Shown one piece after another: positions 31,422 through 41,546 of a DNA stretch of 64,000 nt (position 1 is the first letter of the stretch; every line of letters begins with the position of its first letter). The DNA comes from Paenibacillus chitinolyticus NBRC 15660. GTDB lineage: Bacteria > Bacillota > Bacilli > Paenibacillales > NBRC-103111. The DNA is taken from the NCBI RefSeq assembly GCF_000739915.1, contig NZ_BBJT01000010.1, forward strand, positions 1 to 64,000, in the 5' to 3' direction. Both the position numbers and the translations under genes were made by a program. The notes under the pieces are model-generated. The model was not told where the DNA came from, ran no database searches, and saw only the letters and a list, made by a program, of their open reading frames with translations.

Positions 31422-31695
31422 AGAGTCATTTCCCCCTGACCCAAACGGAGAGGACGAACCCGAGGATGAAGCAGAGACAGCCGGACAAACGGACTGGCTG
31501 GAGCTTTGGGCGCTTTGTGTCAGCATCGGGATATCGGATGCAGAGTGGCCGAATATGACTATCCCGAAAATACGAGCGCTAATGAAGGTTCGTGACAAAC
31601 AACATGAGTTTGAAGTCGTTCTCCATGGTGGGGAGATTAAGAAGAAAAAGGCCAAGAAAGCCAAATTCCTCTCGGATCTTGGGATATTCAGATAA
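31420..31695 (+). CDS. Tail assembly chaperone extension (gpT-like), reached by frameshift
   Basis: Open frame of 91 codons in the +1 frame relative to gpG, beginning KESFPPDPNGEDEPEDEAET and containing DWLELWALCVSIGISDAEWP and IRALMKVRDK, then a basic KKKKAKKAKF. The frame is closed upstream by a TGA at about 31405, so the shift must occur between 31408 and 31421. CTT TAA A allows tRNA-Leu to slip one base forward onto TTT at a poor stop, as in the RF2 gene (CTT TGA). Most phages use a -1 shift here. Confidence 0.7.
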   Translation, partial: KESFPPDPNGEDEPEDEAETAGQTDWLELWALCVSIGISDAEWPNMTIPKIRALMKVRDKQHEFEVVLHGGEIKKKKAKKAKFLSDLGIFR

Positions 31696-31720
31696 ACAAG
31701 CAAGGGGGTGAATATTTGAA

Positions 31721-34700
31721 ATGGCAATGAACGAGAAGGATGTCGTCGGCGCAAGGCTGAAACTGGACACCTCGAAGCTACTGCCAGCCTTTCAGGTCAT
31801 CGACGGAGGCGCCAAGAAAAACGCCGAATCTTTCCGGCTGCTGAATAACGAAATCGCCCAGACGGAGCGGGTGTATGGCGATCTGGCGAAAGCCATGGAT
31901 AAGTCAGCTTTGTCGGCTGAAGAGCGGCGGAAAAAGATTCTGGATGAATCCAGAGCGCTCGTTGAACAGCGGACCGCGCAAGCGGAGCTTTTGCGGGCCA
32001 AAAAGGAATCACTGGAAGCGACAAATCAAGTCGTTGAGGCCAAGCTCGCCACACAAGAAGCAATCGTCAAAAAACGGAATCAAGCGATTGAGCAGCAGGA
32101 GCGGGAACACCTTCAGCGGATGCAGACGCTTCAGAGCAAGTCCCAATCCGCGAGCAGCCAGGAGGCACTTGCCCAGGCCAAGCTTGACCAGAAATTACAG
32201 CAAATCCAACAAAGCAACGCTCGGGAAGAGCGCGAAGCGGAGCGGCATGCCCAGCGGATGAACCAAATTTCCCAGCAGACCGGCCAGATGGTGGCAGGTC
32301 CTTCGATTGCCTCCAATCTGGGTGAACGGTTGCAGCAGGCGGCGCTTCATGCGACCGTCTACCAGGGTATTTACGCCGCGATCCATGCGACGCAACAGGC
32401 GATCCATGACGGCCTCGTTAAGATCGAGTCGAACATGGCCGGTTACGTGCAGACCAACGAACATTATTTTGTCTCCTTCAACAAATCGACCGGCGAAATG
32501 GTGATGAACACCCAGCGGTTAAACGAAGAAACCACCAAGTTCATCCAGACGGCGCATGACCTGGGGGCCGACATTAACGACGTAACGGAATCGGCGCGGC
32601 TATGGGGCCGAATGTACAAAGACGTAAACGTTGTGCAGGAAATGGTCCGGCAGTCCACCAAGCTCTCCACGGTAGATATGGTGGCTCTTTCCGACTCCAC
32701 GAAGATGATGGAGGCCGTCATGGCGCAGTATGCCGTCCATATCGGCAACGCCAATGACGCGATGGTGATCGGAAACCGGGTGCTGGATAGTTGGTCCAAG
32801 GTGGCGCACGATACCATGGCCCCGGCGCGGGATCTTGGAGCGGCCTTCGAGCGGACCGGTAAGATTGCATCCGAAACAGGTGTCTCTTTCGACTTTATGA
32901 ACGGCCTGATTTCAGCCGGTATTCGTAATACGGCCCTGTCTGGGGAAAACTTGGGGAATATGTGGAAAACCGTACTCGGGACCATTCGGACGGACAAGGC
33001 CGTCAAGGAGCTTGAAGAATTGGATGTCAGAACAAAGGAGGTCGTTAATGGTGTCGAACAATGGCGAAAAGCGGAAGATATCTTGCTGGATCTGTCCGTG
33101 AAAGTCATCGACAAAAACTATGACCTCACGAAGTCTTACGCGGATATTTCCCGAGGCGTCTATCAATTCGCGAAACTTGCCGCATCCCTTAACGTGGGGG
33201 ATATCTTGCTTGGGCAGTCGGCTTCGATCAACTCGACCGGCAGTACCATGGAGTATTTAAAGGTCCAAATGGATACCATCGAGCGGAAGGCCAAGCAGAC
33301 AAAAACGTCCCTGCTGGCGATCTTTAATCAAGCGGGGGAAGACGGACTCCGCACGACCATTAAAAATGCGCTCGATGTCCTGGACCAACTCTTGATCGGA
33401 CTGACGAAAGTTCCGAAGGAGGTCTACCAAGGCACCGCGGCGCTGGCCGGGCTTGTCGTGGCGTATAAAGCCATTTATCAACCGATCATGTCTTGGGTGG
33501 CCGCCGAGAGGGCTTTGTCCGCGGCAAAGTCGATTAGCATCATGGCAACCAATGCCGAAACCACTGCGATTTATGCACAAACTGCGGCAATGGCGCAGGC
33601 CGCCAGGATGACGGCGCTTGCCACCGGAGGCTTGACGCTGCTTGTAGGTGTTATCTCCCTATACGTCTTTAATCTGGGCGCGGCGGAGAAGGCAGAGCGA
33701 AACCAACGCGAGGAAATGGAAAAGAAAATCGCGGTTCAAGAGCAGATGATAAACCAAACCGAACGGCAATCCGAATTCCTGACCAAAGCGATTGACGTCA
33801 GAAACCAACTCACGCAAGCGCTCAAAAATCAAAGCCTCACGGAAGAGCAAAAGAACAACATCACAAATCAACTTAGTAAAACGGAGCAGGCCATTACCGC
33901 CGTCATCGGGGAAGAAGGTCTTCAACGCTTAAAGACAGCGGGCTACACCAAGGAAGCGATCCAAGCGGAAAAAGAGGCCATCGAATCGAAGCGTCAGGTG
34001 ATGATAGCCGCGTCCAATGAGATGATCCGTAAGGATCAGCAGGAAACGCAAACACGGATTGCCGAAGCGAAAAAACGTATGGCTGCTATGGGCGAAGAAA
34101 TGAAGGTCCTACAGGCGCGGGCGAATATGCAAAATTCCTCCGGTGTGTCCAGTATCAAAAAAAGTGTGTTTGGCTTCTTTGGTCTAAGCGTGCCGGAAAC
34201 CTACACGGAACGCCTGCTTGGTGAAAAACAGAATGAATACAACAAGTTGCAGGACACAATCAACGAAGGAAATGCACGATTAAACGAGTTAAGCGGCAAG
34301 CTTGTTGATAATGCGAGCAAGTCACTTGATCCATTATCCGGCATGAGTGGGAAGGGCGAGCGTAACGATTCCACGGAGGACCAAAAGAAATCTTTCCAAG
34401 CCGAAATGAATAAATATCGGCATTTGGTCAACATGAAGAAGGAAGGCTACGTCAGCGCGGCCGACCAGGCGAAGCAGCTCAAAGCGATCCGGGACAAGTA
34501 TAAAGGCTCTCTTAGCGAAGAAGACCTATACGGCATTGATGAAGACATTTTCCGCGCCGGTGAAGGGGTATCAACGAAGGCGAAGGGTTTCTCCGCGGGG
34601 AAACAGCCGAAGGCACCGAAGGCACCGAAACAGCGGGAACCGTATAAATTCCCACTCGACGCCATTGATAAGGACATCAAAGAGGCAAAAATGGTTGTTG

Positions 34701-36325
34701 ATTCCGCGGATTCCGTGATTGATTTCTACAACGCGAAACGCGGCGCGATGTCTGGTGTGATCGATGATTATGCCCAGCGGATCGAACTGTTCGATAACCG
34801 ACAAAAGCAGCTCCACGTTTCCAACGAGAGCTTGCGGGCCTCGCTTGGAGAACTGCAAGGGAAGCAGGCGGAACTGAACCGGCTGTACAAGAATGGAACC
34901 ATCACGCTCGACGAGTATAACCGGTTTTCAGAAGATGTGACGACGCGCATTGCGTCCCTCACAAAAGAAATTGATGCGAACTCCATTGCGTGGTGGAACG
35001 ATGCCAAGGCCATCAAAGAGGTAAAAGAGCAGCAGATCCAAGACTCCTTCGAATTCTCGGAAAAGTGGATTTCCCACCAAAAAGCTATCGGGGAGCTGGC
35101 GGCCGAAGGGGAGCTTGCCGCCTGGAAGCGGGTGCAAGCCCGGTATCTGGAAGGAACCGAACAGCGCAAGCGGGCGGACGAGCAGGTTTATGCGGCGAAG
35201 AAGGCACTCATGCAGGAAGAAGAATCCCGTCTGAAGGACAAGGCAACCAAAGAAGAAAAGAGCGTCGAAGAATCCTTCAAGACGCAGAAAAAGCTTCTGA
35301 ATGACCTGAAGAAAGCCGAACTTGATGCAATCAAAACGGCTCGGGATCAGTACGTTGACGCGCAGGACGCAAAAATCAAGGCGCTTGAAAAGCTCATCCA
35401 GCTTGAAGATGAGTCCAACGAAGATGATGACTATGAAGCGGAGCTTGCGAAGAAGAAGGCTCGGGCCAAGCTGCTTGAAGATGCGGTCGGGCCGGAAGGC
35501 AAGAAGGAACGCCGTGATTTGCTCGTTGAAATCGAGAAGATGGAGGAAGAACACCGGCGCAAGCTCCGCAAGCGTGGCCTGGAATCTCTCAAAGAACAGT
35601 ACCAGGAAGAGAAGACGGCGAAGGAAAAGGAATTCGACGAGAAAAAACAGGCCGTCGAAACCCATTATGATTCCCTGCTGAACGTCTTCGACCAATTCAA
35701 GAACGACGTTGAAGGTCGCGCCGAAGCGCTGAAGCAACTCCAAATTCTGAAGGAAAGCGAGAAGAACGCGGAGATTTTAAAGCAGCTCGACGCATTTATC
35801 GATTCGTATAAATCCAAGATGACGACCATCGCCGGGTATGCACCGGCTGACGGCGGGGAAACCGAGCGGGAAAGGGATCTTCGCACCTACAACAGCAATA
35901 TCGACAAGTGGTATGCCGGGGATGATGCGGAGAAAGCGCGGGTACATGACGAGAATCAGCATTTGCGCTGGAAGTACGGCATCGAAGAAGACACGGGCAA
36001 GCTCCAGCACTTCAGCGAAGGCGGAATCGTGCGGGGGAAACCTGGGGACGCCGTGCGAGTCGTAGCGCATGCCGACGAACTGATTTTGAACCCTGCCCAG
36101 CAGGGGAATTTGTTCCGGCTGCTGAATATGGGGATGCCCAAGATTCAATATGACACCTCCACCTACTCCAAGCCTGCGGAGATCATTCAGAAAATCACAT
36201 ACAACTATGAAATCAACTCGGGGGATGTTAATTTGTCCGATGAGGCAGATATCAAATCCTACTGGCGGGAGCGGGACGTTATGGTGCGGCGCTTTCAATC
36301 GCGGGGAGGGGTGAAAACCGTATGA
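31721..36325 (+). CDS. Tape measure protein
   Basis: A 1534-residue protein with long coiled coils at the N-terminus (residues 15-190), hydrophobic stretches near residue 570-650 (AALAGLVVAYKAIYQPIMSW; LATGGLTLLVGVISLYVFNL), and coiled coil from about residue 1130 to 1350. It sets tail length and passes through the membrane during injection. Highly charged KE-rich middle. It follows AAGGGGGTG and overlaps the Dit gene by four bases. Confidence 0.93.
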   Translation: MAMNEKDVVGARLKLDTSKLLPAFQVIDGGAKKNAESFRLLNNEIAQTERVYGDLAKAMDKSALSAEERRKKILDESRALVEQRTAQAELLRAKKESLEATNQVVEAKLATQEAIVKKRNQAIEQQEREHLQRMQTLQSKSQSASSQEALAQAKLDQKLQQIQQSNAREEREAERHAQRMNQISQQTGQMVAGPSIASNLGERLQQAALHATVYQGIYAAIHATQQAIHDGLVKIESNMAGYVQTNEHYFVSFNKSTGEMVMNTQRLNEETTKFIQTAHDLGADINDVTESARLWGRMYKDVNVVQEMVRQSTKLSTVDMVALSDSTKMMEAVMAQYAVHIGNANDAMVIGNRVLDSWSKVAHDTMAPARDLGAAFERTGKIASETGVSFDFMNGLISAGIRNTALSGENLGNMWKTVLGTIRTDKAVKELEELDVRTKEVVNGVEQWRKAEDILLDLSVKVIDKNYDLTKSYADISRGVYQFAKLAASLNVGDILLGQSASINSTGSTMEYLKVQMDTIERKAKQTKTSLLAIFNQAGEDGLRTTIKNALDVLDQLLIGLTKVPKEVYQGTAALAGLVVAYKAIYQPIMSWVAAERALSAAKSISIMATNAETTAIYAQTAAMAQAARMTALATGGLTLLVGVISLYVFNLGAAEKAERNQREEMEKKIAVQEQMINQTERQSEFLTKAIDVRNQLTQALKNQSLTEEQKNNITNQLSKTEQAITAVIGEEGLQRLKTAGYTKEAIQAEKEAIESKRQVMIAASNEMIRKDQQETQTRIAEAKKRMAAMGEEMKVLQARANMQNSSGVSSIKKSVFGFFGLSVPETYTERLLGEKQNEYNKLQDTINEGNARLNELSGKLVDNASKSLDPLSGMSGKGERNDSTEDQKKSFQAEMNKYRHLVNMKKEGYVSAADQAKQLKAIRDKYKGSLSEEDLYGIDEDIFRAGEGVSTKAKGFSAGKQPKAPKAPKQREPYKFPLDAIDKDIKEAKMVVDSADSVIDFYNAKRGAMSGVIDDYAQRIELFDNRQKQLHVSNESLRASLGELQGKQAELNRLYKNGTITLDEYNRFSEDVTTRIASLTKEIDANSIAWWNDAKAIKEVKEQQIQDSFEFSEKWISHQKAIGELAAEGELAAWKRVQARYLEGTEQRKRADEQVYAAKKALMQEEESRLKDKATKEEKSVEESFKTQKKLLNDLKKAELDAIKTARDQYVDAQDAKIKALEKLIQLEDESNEDDDYEAELAKKKARAKLLEDAVGPEGKKERRDLLVEIEKMEEEHRRKLRKRGLESLKEQYQEEKTAKEKEFDEKKQAVETHYDSLLNVFDQFKNDVEGRAEALKQLQILKESEKNAEILKQLDAFIDSYKSKMTTIAGYAPADGGETERERDLRTYNSNIDKWYAGDDAEKARVHDENQHLRWKYGIEEDTGKLQHFSEGGIVRGKPGDAVRVVAHADELILNPAQQGNLFRLLNMGMPKIQYDTSTYSKPAEIIQKITYNYEINSGDVNLSDEADIKSYWRERDVMVRRFQSRGGVKTV

Positions 36326-37119
36326 TCGATGCAACCGTGAACGGAGTTAAATTTTCCGACATAGGACTCGGACTCATCCGGCATAACATCCCCGTTCTGC
36401 CACCGACCAATGACTACACGCTTGAAATCGCTGGCCGGGACGGGGAAATCAATTTCGGCAGCTCATACCAAGCGCGCACCTTTGAACTGGAATGCGTCGT
36501 TATGGCAAACGATCCGACATTAGACTACCACGCCAAGATTGCCAACATCGCCGGGTTGTTTAACGCCAAGCGGGGAGAATTGGAGATTACCTTCAGCGAC
36601 CTCCCGGGGCGAAGATACATGGCCCGGTATGCCGGATCGATGGAAATCGAGAAGCTGCTGTTCGACGGAAACGTCACCATTCCCTTGAAGATGGACGATC
36701 CGTACGTGCAGAGCTTGTACGATACCAAAGCGAAGGAATACGGACAAGGGCTGGAGTACGGCCAGCTTTACGAGTATAGCGACTATTCGGTGCAGATATC
36801 TTCCAGCAGCCAGTCTTTTACGATCCGAAATACCGGCAATGTCGATGCTGCCCCGACAATACGTATATCGGGGGCCTTCACTAATTTATCGCTTTCCGAC
36901 GGCCACAATGTACTGACCATCACCGACACTTGTACGGCCAGCGATGTATACGAGATCGACGGCCACCACTACACGGTAAAAAAGAATGGGATTAACGCCT
37001 ACGCCAAGAGCAACGGCGTTTTTTTTACGATTCCACCCGGGGCGACGACGTTTATTTCGACGGCAACGAACCCGGACTTTAAGGTGGAGGTCATATTCAG
37101 GCACAAATATTTGTATTAG
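36322..37119 (+). CDS. Distal tail protein (Dit)
   Basis: A 265-residue siphophage tail protein: GEINFGSSYQARTFELECVV, a TFSDLPGRRYMARYAGS-like stretch near residue 95, and a C-terminal galectin-like beta domain. It forms the ring at the tail tip. ATG overlaps the tape measure stop. Confidence 0.85.
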   Translation: MIDATVNGVKFSDIGLGLIRHNIPVLPPTNDYTLEIAGRDGEINFGSSYQARTFELECVVMANDPTLDYHAKIANIAGLFNAKRGELEITFSDLPGRRYMARYAGSMEIEKLLFDGNVTIPLKMDDPYVQSLYDTKAKEYGQGLEYGQLYEYSDYSVQISSSSQSFTIRNTGNVDAAPTIRISGAFTNLSLSDGHNVLTITDTCTASDVYEIDGHHYTVKKNGINAYAKSNGVFFTIPPGATTFISTATNPDFKVEVIFRHKYLY

Positions 37120-37133
37120 AAAGGAGCGTAGTA

Positions 37134-40100
37134 ATGGCCTTTATTCCACGAATTATTGAGAAATTCCTGGATTTCGCCAACCTGAAGCGGCATAACGACA
37201 ACTTCCAGGACATCGCCAACGAATTCACGGCCCTTGACGGCCGAATTCAAAGCAATACGGCGGCCATCGATAACCGGTACACGAAGGCCGAGGCCGACGC
37301 CAAGGATGCCGCGGTGTCTTCGGCGGCGCTAACCGCGCTGAACACACATAAAGCAAGTGGCGACCACGACGCCCGGTATTATACCAAGGTCAACATGCAG
37401 ACTTCCGGTGGGTCATTGATTCATTGGGAGAACATTACGGACAAACCGAATTTCGCGGATGCCCGGTGGAAATCCCCGGTAAAGGACAAGGCGACGCTTG
37501 ACGCGCTGCTTGTGGGGAATACAGATGGAGATATACGCCTTGTACTGGCTGATGAAACCGTGTACGAGTGGGATGCAGATACGGCCGGAGCTAATAAATG
37601 GCGGCCTATCGGGGCGATGGGAAACGGCCTTACGTCTCATAGTTCCCTGACCAATCTATCGAACGACGACCATAAGCAGTACCATAACGATGCCCGCGGT
37701 GATGCCCGGTATTATCGCAAGGATGAAATCGACGTTCAAATGGCCGGGAAGATCCAGCAGAACGGTAAATTGACCGGCGACCTGGATTTCTCCAGCCGGG
37801 AGGCGAAGAATCTGGTCGTACACCGGGCTGCTGTAGAACCGGCACAACCGGTTGAAGGACAGCTTTGGTATCATACGGGCAAAAAGGCGATGTACATCTA
37901 TAAAGGGGCGACACTGGGATGGGTTGATATCTCCGGGAAAGGGGCCGTCATCCGAGATCAGGAATTCACCGCCCTCCCCGGACAAACCGTCTTTGACATC
38001 ACCGTCGGCCGGTATGAAACGAATACTAACGCCATCACGGTCTATAAAAAATATGTCACTACTGGGACCTATGAGCTTGTGCCGGAAGCGGATTACACTG
38101 AATCCAGCGAAACGAGCTTCACACTAATAAAGGCGGCAGCAGGTGGCGAAGCGTACTATGTGAAGTTTTTCGAAAACTCACCAGAAGTCATCAACGAATC
38201 AGTTAAGCGGGACGGCACGCTACAAGTGAACTTGAATGCAGAAATGTTGAACGGTCGTCGAAGCACGGACTTTGCCTCTTCTATTCATGGAGCCAATCAT
38301 GTGACTGGGGGAAGTGACGTCATCCCGAATGCCGTTTCGGGTGGGTCCTCGGGATTGATGAGCGGCGCGGATAAGCTGGCCCTAGATAACATCCAGAAGG
38401 ATCTTGCTACTTCGACAAGCAAATCCATTACCTTGAATAAGCCGGTCCAAGTTGTAACAGCAGACCGGACTTCCAGACTTAAACTGGACAGATTTAAAGG
38501 CCGGACTCTTGTCAATCTTGTAGGACGTGATGGGAACTGCGAGGATGCGAGCCGATGGATCGATTACCAGACGTCACATGCGCTGGATACGACAAATTAC
38601 GTATCAGGAAAATCGTCCCTTAAAGTCATCTTATCCAGCGGCTTCACCACTGGGTCCGCAATCACGGCGAACCCAGTCAGCTTTGTGGCATCGAAATATT
38701 ATCTACTTGCTGGGTGGCTTAAAAACGGTAACGCCAATTACATGAACTTGTCGGTTTCCGGCCAGGGCGCAGCGACGGCAACCAATACGGCCACATCGAC
38801 TTCCGCCTTTACGTTTGCATATAAGGCATTTACAGGAGTATCGACAACAAGTACAGGTATCAACGTGTCGGTAAACGGAGCAGCTGGGCAGTATGGATAC
38901 GCCGACGAGGTAAGGGTGTATGAGCTTTCCAAAGCCGAATATGACGCAATTAGCGGCATGACAACAGAAGATATTGACGCGAAGTATCCCTACGTCGATG
39001 CTGTTCAGCATACCACAAACCCATACGTGATTCGGCTGGGGGAAAATTTAGTTCCTGCCTCGGACTCGTGGATCGTACCTGTGCCAACTCGATCCAGCAT
39101 AACAGGACCTTATAGCACAACGATGCAGTACAATGCTTCTGAAAATGTGTATGTAGAGTTTTTTGTACCTGTCGTTCCAGGGCAACAGTACACGGCAACG
39201 GTCACAGCGGAACCCGCGAATGCAAGTCCCTATTATTACTACACGGATGCAAATAAAATTCGGCTCACTGCTATGCTTAGAGGTACAAGCGTTGCACCTG
39301 CAAAAGCTGCATTAATCGAATTCGTGATGAAGCCCGTCGATGTGAATTTAGATCCAGTCAGTGGGAACGTGATCTACTCGAATCCTGTCATTGCCCTGGG
39401 TGATGTATCGAAACCATTCAAACCTCGTGAAGACGATTATCTCTTCTTCCCAGATTTGAAATTGGCGGCAAATATGGATGGAAGCGTATCGGATGAGATA
39501 ACGCAACGAGACGGAAAGTATTGGAAGAGATCATGCTTTACCGAAAAGGCAATCGACCCCAAAGATTTCGGCACCGTTAATGTCTTTAATTTAAGTGGAT
39601 TCAAGGAAGTAGATATCGGGGGCTTCAAAGATACGGGGATTCGACCGCTGAATGCTTTTGGTGTCCGGTATGACGGTACACTTTTAAAGTACAGCCCGGG
39701 GGCAAGTACAGGGGCCAATTATTTCGATTTTAATGAAACGGCAACCCTATATATTACAATCCCAAATGCGGACAGCGGCTGGGGGGATAGTTATACGCCG
39801 ACGGCCGACGAGGTAAAGGCGTATTTCTTAGGCTATAAAATGTACCTAGCCGGAGGACCTGGTAATGTTGACTATAATGGAACAGGAACTAAGGCATGGG
39901 CTTATCGAACATCGGCTGGATATCAGGAAGCAGGCATTACGTTACCGACAACGCAAGCACCGAATTATACACCTTACCGTATCGCTTTCCAACTCGCACA
40001 ACCGGCTGAGACTGAGATCATCCCAGAGGGTAGCATCACCCTGCACGAAGGGCTGAATCATATTGAAACGGGCGTCGGATTATTCGTTCGAGAACATATG

Positions 40101-40784
40101 ACTTCAGCGTCCAGCGGTAATTACTATACGAGCAATGATTTGGGAAATAGCTCCACTCTTTTTAAAAATCGGGTGCGCAAAGTGTGGTCTATTTACCGAA
40201 ATAGACGCCAAGATAAGCAATGGAGTTTTAATAATCTGTCATCTTATGGACTCGAAAAACCTGTTATTGAGGCACAAAAATTCGACCCGACAGCCGTCTA
40301 TGAAGTGACGTATCTAGCACTGGACCCGATATCCGCACCTTTATCCAGCATTACGGCCAGCACTGATACCAACCTTAAAAAGGTTGTAGACACGTTGGCA
40401 CAGACGCAAGCGGATGTAGAAACACGGTTGAGCATGTTGGAGCGATCATCACCTAATAAAGCACAAGCCCAATGGATAACGGCAACTTTGCTAAATGGAT
40501 GGGTGGTAAACGTGGTTTCTCCTGCATATATGCGGGATGGTTTCGGTTTTGTGCATCTAAAGGGTAGTACGAAAAGTGGCGCGGTTGCTGCCGGAACTGT
40601 GCTGTTTGTACTGCCGCCAGAATATCGAGCAAAGAGCTACGGACAGTATACGTTGAAATCTGATAACGGCACGAACGCGGTTTACGGGACGTTGGCTATT
40701 TCTGAGGACGGTAAAGTTACCATCTATCACAACATCGGTAACGCAGGTTTGTTCCTGGACGGAATATCCTTCCCGACATTTTAA
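37134..40784 (+). CDS. Tail fibre / receptor-binding protein
   Basis: A 1216-residue protein. The first 260 residues contain fibre repeats (SGDHDARYYTKVN; DDHKQYHNDARGDARYYRKD). Around residues 455-600 lies a carbohydrate-binding-like module (VGRDGNCEDASRWIDYQTS; SGKSSLKVILSSG). The last 120 residues form a beta head. The second half is less G+C-rich than the first, as expected of exchanged receptor modules. It directly follows Dit, before the Tal-like gene, which is not the usual order. Confidence 0.8.
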   Translation: MAFIPRIIEKFLDFANLKRHNDNFQDIANEFTALDGRIQSNTAAIDNRYTKAEADAKDAAVSSAALTALNTHKASGDHDARYYTKVNMQTSGGSLIHWENITDKPNFADARWKSPVKDKATLDALLVGNTDGDIRLVLADETVYEWDADTAGANKWRPIGAMGNGLTSHSSLTNLSNDDHKQYHNDARGDARYYRKDEIDVQMAGKIQQNGKLTGDLDFSSREAKNLVVHRAAVEPAQPVEGQLWYHTGKKAMYIYKGATLGWVDISGKGAVIRDQEFTALPGQTVFDITVGRYETNTNAITVYKKYVTTGTYELVPEADYTESSETSFTLIKAAAGGEAYYVKFFENSPEVINESVKRDGTLQVNLNAEMLNGRRSTDFASSIHGANHVTGGSDVIPNAVSGGSSGLMSGADKLALDNIQKDLATSTSKSITLNKPVQVVTADRTSRLKLDRFKGRTLVNLVGRDGNCEDASRWIDYQTSHALDTTNYVSGKSSLKVILSSGFTTGSAITANPVSFVASKYYLLAGWLKNGNANYMNLSVSGQGAATATNTATSTSAFTFAYKAFTGVSTTSTGINVSVNGAAGQYGYADEVRVYELSKAEYDAISGMTTEDIDAKYPYVDAVQHTTNPYVIRLGENLVPASDSWIVPVPTRSSITGPYSTTMQYNASENVYVEFFVPVVPGQQYTATVTAEPANASPYYYYTDANKIRLTAMLRGTSVAPAKAALIEFVMKPVDVNLDPVSGNVIYSNPVIALGDVSKPFKPREDDYLFFPDLKLAANMDGSVSDEITQRDGKYWKRSCFTEKAIDPKDFGTVNVFNLSGFKEVDIGGFKDTGIRPLNAFGVRYDGTLLKYSPGASTGANYFDFNETATLYITIPNADSGWGDSYTPTADEVKAYFLGYKMYLAGGPGNVDYNGTGTKAWAYRTSAGYQEAGITLPTTQAPNYTPYRIAFQLAQPAETEIIPEGSITLHEGLNHIETGVGLFVREHMTSASSGNYYTSNDLGNSSTLFKNRVRKVWSIYRNRRQDKQWSFNNLSSYGLEKPVIEAQKFDPTAVYEVTYLALDPISAPLSSITASTDTNLKKVVDTLAQTQADVETRLSMLERSSPNKAQAQWITATLLNGWVVNVVSPAYMRDGFGFVHLKGSTKSGAVAAGTVLFVLPPEYRAKSYGQYTLKSDNGTNAVYGTLAISEDGKVTIYHNIGNAGLFLDGISFPTF

Positions 40785-40795
40785 GGAGGCAACCT

Positions 40796-41257
40796 ATGAA
40801 AGAAGCAATCATAACGGACGCCCTGGGGGTGTTCCAAGAAACGACGCTTGTCGCTGATGACGTGACAGGCGTCTTTCCTATTTACGGATCGCCGGAGGAA
40901 GACAACGAGGAAGAAGTGCCGGAATCGGTCATTACCGGCTATCAAATCGCGGTATCGATACCGCCCGGATTGTTTACGCCGAAGTGGGATTTCGAGGCCG
41001 AGGCATGGACGGAGGCATTAAGTGCGGAAGAGATCGAAAAACTCAAAAACCCACCGCAGCCGGTAACCCTGCAAGATCGGGTTAGCCAACTTGAAACAGA
41101 AAACGCCAGCCTGAAAGCTTCCGCTGCTCGGGCGAATGCCGACCTTCAAGAGTATATGGAATTTTCCATGAAAGTACAGGAGGAGCAGAAAACGCAGCAG
41201 GCCAGAATGAACGCGGACTTCCAAGAACTAATCGAATTGTTAACACAGGAGGGATAA
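40796..41257 (+). CDS. Tail-associated coiled-coil protein
   Basis: A 153-residue protein with an acidic N-terminal half, then coiled coil from residue 95 (LQDRVSQLETENASLKASAA). Similar to small XkdW-type accessory proteins of Bacillus tails. AAGGAGGC precedes ATG 40796. Confidence 0.65.
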   Translation: MKEAIITDALGVFQETTLVADDVTGVFPIYGSPEEDNEEEVPESVITGYQIAVSIPPGLFTPKWDFEAEAWTEALSAEEIEKLKNPPQPVTLQDRVSQLETENASLKASAARANADLQEYMEFSMKVQEEQKTQQARMNADFQELIELLTQEG

Positions 41258-41258
41258 C

Positions 41259-41540
41259 ATGGCAGTACTCAGTTTTTTGCGTAACACCTATTGCCGGAGC
41301 ATCTTTGTGTACGGAACAGACCGGTTTACCCCGAGAGACGGCTGCAAGGGCATCCGAGAGGAATACCGGGAGCCGGTTAAAGAATACTTTGCCGAAACCT
41401 ACGAACTGTCTCATTTGCAAGCTGCTCTTGAAAGCGGTTGGATTAATCAGCAGGAATACGAGGAGACCGCAGCCCTCTTTCCGGAAGGAAATGAAGAGGC
41501 GACGCCGGACCAGACCAGTCCTCCAGAATTGAAGGAGTGA
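41259..41540 (+). CDS. XkdX-like small tail protein
   Basis: A 93-residue protein; the stretch ELSHLQAALESGWINQQEYEE matches the helical core of the XkdX family in Bacillus-type tails. It starts two bases after the preceding gene. Acidic C-terminus. Confidence 0.6.
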   Translation: MAVLSFLRNTYCRSIFVYGTDRFTPRDGCKGIREEYREPVKEYFAETYELSHLQAALESGWINQQEYEETAALFPEGNEEATPDQTSPPELKE

Positions 41541-41546
41541 TTATCC

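Noticed and set aside
34928-35743. 271-residue minus-strand open frame in the tape measure gene
   Set aside because: Shadow frame of the charged coiled coil; Leu/Phe-rich pseudo-protein is typical of antisense of Lys/Glu repeats.
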